Origin: Sisyra terminalis
Lineage: Eukaryota > Arthropoda > Insecta > Neuroptera > Sisyridae
Direction: 5' to 3'
NCBI GenBank assembly: GCA_958496175.1
Contig: OY292280.1
Location: 15,066,001 to 15,130,000 of the forward strand
DNA length: 64,000 bases
Shown one piece after another: positions 58,912-64,000 of this stretch; the first letter of the stretch is position 1, and each line of letters opens with the position of its first letter. Made by a program: the position numbers and the translations under genes. The notes below the pieces were generated by a model that saw only the letters and a list, made by a program, of their open reading frames with translations, did not search any database and was not told the DNA's origin.

Positions 58912-61650
58912 TTATCTTCATTTAGGGCCAAAAATATCTTTATTTCTTCACTCCTATCGCTATAAATCGATCAATTATTAGTTAAGAATTCAAAATATAA
59001 CATTTATTCCGCTCGAACATCATTTAAAATTATATTTTTAACCAATTTTATTTGCATGTTTTGCGGATGTCAAAGTTGTTTATGTTGTGCTTTGTAGGCA
59101 ACCCGGTGAGCATCAATAAAACAAAATTCGACGATTTGCCCTTTTTGAACATATCAATATTCAGTACTCTAACTCAAATTTTAGATATTTAAGGGTGATT
59201 TTCTTTATGTATAATAATGATTGGGGTATCAATTGAAAGCTAATGAATTACTCTATTGATTTATCAAAAAAAACCATCCATATGTTTAAACTATGACATC
59301 AAAATTTGAGTATCTATAAGCGACTACTTCCCTATCTGACATTTAAGGGTGGTTTGCCCCCTTTATTTTATAAAATATGACTATGATTGTGATACCAATT
59401 GAAAGCTATTGAATTATTCTATCGATTGATATCAAAAAATTACCAATTTCTTTAAGCGTTTACTTAAAAAATTGATTTTCCCATATCGACTCATGACCAT
59501 TATAAAATTGTACTGAAATCATGTGATTTTACGTACAAAGTAATTGAAAACATAAGTATCAATCAAAATGAATGATATACAGCTAAATTTGCCACTTAAA
59601 TTGTGCTTAAAGGTCTACTTTTCCATAAATTAGCGTTTAAATGGACCTAAAGAGTCGCTTTAGGAAAATAACATTTTCAAGTTACTGCTTAGAAATATTG
59701 GTAAATTTTTGATATCAATCGATAGAATAATTCAATAGCTTTCAATTGGTATCACAATCATAATCAGATTCTATAAAATAAAGGGGGCAAACCACCCTTA
59801 AATGTCAGAAAGGTAAGAAGTCGCTTACAGATACTCAAATTTTGATGTCATAGTTTAAACATATGGATGTTTTTTTTTGATAAATCAATAGAGTAATTCA
59901 TTAGCTTTCAATTGATACCCCAATCATTATTAGACATAAAGAAAATCACCCTTAAATATCTAAAGTTTGAGTTAGAGTACTGAATATTGATATGTTCAAA
60001 AAGGGCAAATCGTCGAATTTTGTTTTATTGATGCTCACCGGGTTGCCTACAGAGCACAACATAAACAACTTTGACATCAGCTAAACATGCAAATAAAATT
60101 GGTTAAAAATACAATTTTAAATGATGTTCGAGCGGAATAAATGTTATATTTTGAATTCTTTACTAATAGTTGATCGATTTATGGCGATAGGAGTGAAGAA
60201 ATAAATATATTATTGGCCCTAAATGAAGATAATGCCAGACCCCCTTTAGACGCTTATTTCTCGAAAAGTAGACCTTTAATCAGCATTTAAGTGTTAAAAT
60301 TAGCTGTAAACCATCAATTTTACACAAGTGTACCGTTTTTAATTACTTTTTACGTGAAACAACATGATTTCGGTACAATTTTATAAAGGTTTAGAGTCAC
60401 CTAGGGAAAATCAAATTTTCAAGTAATTGCTATGAGATATTGGTTATTTTTTCGTATCAATCGATAGAATAATTCATTAGCTTTCAGTTGCTACCTCAAT
60501 CATAATCGGATTCTATAAAATAAAGGGGGCAAACCTCCCTTAAATGTCAGAAAGGGTAGTAGTCGCTTACGGATACTCAAATTTTATTGTCCTAGTTTAA
60601 ATATATTGGTTGTTTTTTTTTATAAATCAATAGAGTAATTCATTAGCTTTCAATTGATATCCCAATCATTATTGGACATAAAGAAAATCACCCTTAAATG
60701 TCTAAAATTTGAGTTAGAGTACTAAATGTTGACATGTTCAAAATGGGCAAAACGCCGAATTTTGTTTTGTTGATGCTCACCGGGTTGCCTATAACTCAAC
60801 ATATAAACAACTTTGACATTAGCTAAACATGCAAATAGAATTGGTTAAAAATACAATTTTAAGGGATGTTCGAGTGTAAAAATGTTATATTTTGAATTCT
60901 TTACTAATAGTTGATCGATTTATGGCGATAGGAGTGAAGAAATAAATATATTATTGGCCCTAAATGAAGATAATGCCAGACCCCCTTTAGACGCTTATTT
61001 CTCGAAAAGTAGACCTTTAATCAGCATTTAAGTGTCAAAATTAGCTGTAAACCATCAATTTTATATAAGAGTAATGTTTTTAATTACTTTTTCGCGAAAT
61101 CATAAGATTTAAGTAACATTTTATTTAGGCCAAGAGTCACCTAGGGAAAATCAAATTTTCAAGTTACTGCTTGGAGATATTGGTAATATTTTGATATCAA
61201 TGGATAGAATAATTCAATAGCTTTCAAATAGTATTACAATCATAGTCATATTTTATAAAATAAAGGGGGCAAATAACCCTTAAATGTCAGATAGGGAAGT
61301 AGTCGCTTACGGATACTCAAATTTTAATATCATAGTTTAAACATATTGATGGTTTTTTTTGATAAATCAATAGAGTAATTCATTAGCTTTCAATTGGTAC
61401 TCCAATCATTATTGGACATAATGAAAATCCCCCTTAAATATCTAAAATTTGAGTTAGAGTACTGAATATTGACATGTTCAAAAAGGGCAAATCGTCGAAT
61501 TTTGTTTTATTGATGCTCACCGGGTTGCCTACAAAGCACAACATAAACAACTTTGACATCAGCTAAACATGCAAATAAAATTGGTTAAAAATACAATTTT
61601 AAATGATGTTCGAGCGGAATAAATGTTATATTTTGTATATAAATGTATTA
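58912..61650. repeat. ~741-bp repeat array: one inverted and three direct copies
   Basis: The direct copies are marked by AAAGGGGGCAAA at 59780, 60522 and 61262 (period 740-742) and by AATGCCAGACCCCCTTTAGA at 60231 and 60972. The left part (58912-59640) is the same unit in reverse complement, so the block begins as a large foldback. Each unit carries ATGCTCACCGGGTTGCCTA, near-invariant across copies, and CATTAGCTTTCAATTG, similar but with substitutions. No coding frame. Confidence 0.85.
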
Positions 61651-61904
61651 TTTTTGACATATGTTTTTTAGCATATAGCTTAAAAAGTTTCATCTTTCAA
61701 TTTAGGGATAAAAATATATTAATACAACATTGACGAACTATTACAGGTTTATAACCGAATGGACTGTTTATATTGGACATCTGTATATTTCCATATGGCT
61801 TAAACAGTTTCATCTTTAAATCTAGGGTTAAAAATATTTTAATACAAAATTGAAGGACTATTACTTTTTATAGCCGACGTTTTTCATTCCTTTATGGTAA
61901 GCAA

Positions 61905-63185
61905 TAAGTAATTAGCTAGTTTTTTTTAGTTTCTCATACCATTAAGAAGTTTCTTTTTGTTAATCTTTGAACCCATGAAGCCAGAAAATTCTAATTTCTT
62001 CTTTTTTTCCACTGCTATCAAGGTTCAGGTATCAAGAGGCCAACTCTCGATACATCATTGATGGTTTGTTTGATTTTATTAATAATATGGTTTTTTTGTT
62101 ACAGAAAGAGTTTAGCTTTGAAGAATAGTTCAATTGGTAAAATGTAGCCTGATATGAAATCTAAACGTTAACCGCGAAAGTTATTACCTAACCACAATTA
62201 CTCCAGGTTATCATTCATGGGTCGGAATAAAGGAAAAACAAAATGCTCGGGGGAACAAAAAGGCCATCCTGGTTAGTCTACCAGGAACCAAACAAAAAGA
62301 GAATCAAAAGAAAACGAAGATATTTATCGGTTCAATCGGTTGGTTTGAGACATGCGGGATATTTGATCGAAGTCGTGGAAGTGCCAACAATTGGGTGGTG
62401 GAGATAATTTGTGAGTGTAAAAGGGTAAATAAAATCGAAACGAAACCAAAGGGTACGAATACATTGGGTTCTTAAGCCGATTGATATTGAAGTTTGTTTG
62501 TACGATATGTTGTAGGTAAGTAGATCGCAAAAAAGAAGATGATTTAAAAAGGAATTAATGATTGTTTTTTTTTTAGTGTTTGAGCATGAAAATCCGGAGG
62601 ATGTAAATGAGGTTCCTGGAGGATTTTTGTCCTTATGTAGGAAATCCACATTCGTTGGTTGTTAAGAATTGTTTTGGCAATGTTTCGTTGCAAAATGCTA
62701 AGTATTTGGATAAGTTTCAGTTGGAGAGAATTTGATTTTTTCCAGTCGATCGATCCATCCTCACCTCAAATAATAACAAGGTATTGAAAATCATTATTCA
62801 TGTAAGTTTTGGTCATAAGATTTTTTGTATTGTTTTGCTTTTGATTACAGTTGGTTTTCAATCGAACCATTTTCTACAGTGAAACAAGAGGCCGGAAAAT
62901 TTAAATGCTATAGATAAATGATTTTTGTGAATTATTTAAAAACGGAAAAATTATTTATTAAATTATGTATATTAATGATTTATTGGCATTGAAATATTAC
63001 AATTATTAGATATGTATATGAAACCTTAACACTTGTCCTTTATGTAGCTTACAAGTTCAACTGAAGTTATTTCTCTATCCTCACAGGACAGAACGTTTTT
63101 CACAGCAATATTCAGATCTCTCTTAATTAATTTTATGATAAATTTCAAATAATCCTTACAAACAGTACATTGAATCATAAAACAG
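61905..63185. repeat. Segmental duplication with GlnRS fragment, copy 2
   Basis: Partner of 55946-57400. Upstream of it, 61860-61904 preserves the site without the Jockey insertion. Confidence 0.85.
62327..62904 (+). pseudogene. Glutaminyl-tRNA synthetase C-terminal fragment, pseudogene copy 2
   Basis: Same order of GlnRS pieces as copy 1, and more complete: after VGLRHAGYLIEVVEV it keeps VVEIICECKRVNKIETKPKG and HWVLKPIDIEVCLYDML. It shares the one-base shift after GGFLS with copy 1, so the fragment was already broken before duplication. It adds its own stop codon (LERI-TGA-FFPVD). Confidence 0.85.
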
Positions 63186-63801
63186 GGTTGATGATTTCTT
63201 CTTTCATTTTGACGGTCGATTTCATCCCTTAAATATGGTTTATTTTCGGAAAAATTTGCACAGTATGTAGATATCTACTAGTGGACTTATACTTCGATTA
63301 GCAGCCTAAAAAACCCAACAGAATATTTAAAGATTTTCGTGAAAAATCAACGATGGTTAACCCACGGGTTTTTTTGACGAAAAATGATTCTGTTTCGAAT
63401 TCTTTTTATATTATCGTTTAATACATTGTTACGAACCCGAAACTACCTTTGGTTCTAAAATCATCCCTTATTTAACGATGTTACATGCAATTGAAGTTTG
63501 GATGGTGTGATGATTTCTTCTGCCTCTTTGATGGTCGATTTCATCCCTTACATGTGGTTTGTTTTCGGAAATATTTTCACTGCATGTACAGATGGACCTA
63601 TACTTTCGATTGGGAGCCTAAAAAACCCAACAGAATATTTGAAGATTTTTCCACAGTTTTTTTTGATGAAAAATTTTTTGTTTCGAAATCGAAATATTTT
63701 GTTATATTATCGTTAAATACATTATTACAAACCCGAATCTGTCTTTGGTTCGAAAAACATCCCTTATTTGACGACGTTACAAGCAGTTGAAGTTTGGATG
63801 G
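63186..63801. repeat. Duplicated block (partner 52740-53204)
   Basis: Repeats the GTTACGAACCCGAAAC / TCATCCCTTA / GAAGTTTGGATGGT units of the 52.7-53.2 kb block. Overlapping frames at 63485-63790 are not conserved in the partner and are taken as chance. Confidence 0.7.
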
Positions 63802-64000
63802 TTTTTGAACAAGAATTTCTGCTGAAAATTATTAAAATTGGGATCAGGAGCACATGATAATATGTGACTATATTCGGACGTGACGTCACGTCGGCCATTT
63901 TTTTAAGACCCACCTACCCACTCACCCGCCATTTTTTTTTGGGTGGGTCTTAAAAAAAATGGCCGACGTGACGTCACGTCCGAATATAGTAACATATTAT
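63802..64000. mobile_element. Hairpin element, copy 2, cut by the window end
   Basis: Same sequence as 53205-53458, with both GGACGTGACGTCACGTC arms and the ACCTACCCACTCACCCGCC loop. The last ~55 bp of the right arm lie beyond the window. Confidence 0.85.

Noticed and set aside
63485..63790. 101-codon plus frame
   Set aside because: Not preserved in the duplicate block at 52.8-53.2 kb.

Overview
The window is eukaryotic and A+T-rich: small exons with GT/AG introns, many microsatellites and MITEs, and a Jockey-type retrotransposon. It looks like an arthropod, most probably an insect; the species cannot be read from it. There are no bacterial features, rRNA genes or CRISPR arrays.

Region 1 (1-33.9 kb) is dominated by one plus-strand gene, a class IA phosphoinositide 3-kinase regulatory subunit (p85/PIK3R1 family). 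I assembled eleven coding exons (6901-33641) with consistent splice phases into a 990-residue protein. Its order is SH3, C1, Pro-rich linker, SAM, second C1, RhoGAP-like (BH), nSH2, inter-SH2 coiled coil, cSH2. A second start at 22431 opens a long alternative first exon that reads in frame into the fifth coding exon. That gives a 1093-residue isoform with a Ser-rich N-terminus in place of SH3 and half of the first C1. The two C1 domains are split by a phase-1 intron at the same position. The introns hold hAT-type elements (two 1.56-kb copies and a 470-bp MITE), a 154-bp MITE with 9-bp target duplications, palindromic MITEs, foldbacks and an RNase H relic.

Region 2 (33.9-42 kb) has no gene I can support. 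It holds a cluster of small mobile elements (tRNA-like/SINE pieces and hAT and other MITEs), some with clear target-site duplications.

Region 3 (42-46.7 kb) carries a secreted cystine-knot protein of the DAN/NBL1 family (BMP antagonist type): two coding exons (44690-44827, 45400-46611), probably preceded by a noncoding 5' exon ending at 42876. It keeps eight knot-type cysteines but lacks both partners of the finger-tip disulfide, and has a long C-terminal tail with a histidine tract.

Region 4 (49-64 kb) is a mosaic of direct and inverted duplications. It contains a Jockey retrotransposon fragment with target duplications, two copies of a frameshifted, intron-bearing fragment of glutaminyl-tRNA synthetase, a ~741-bp tandem/inverted array, and a ~254-bp near-perfect hairpin present twice. 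The GlnRS fragment marks this block as a region that captured part of a host gene at the DNA level and then duplicated it.

Functionally, the PI3K adaptor would link phosphotyrosine receptors (insulin pathway) to the p110 catalytic subunit at the plasma membrane, and the DAN-like protein would act extracellularly on BMP-type ligands. They are neighbours with no evident joint regulation.
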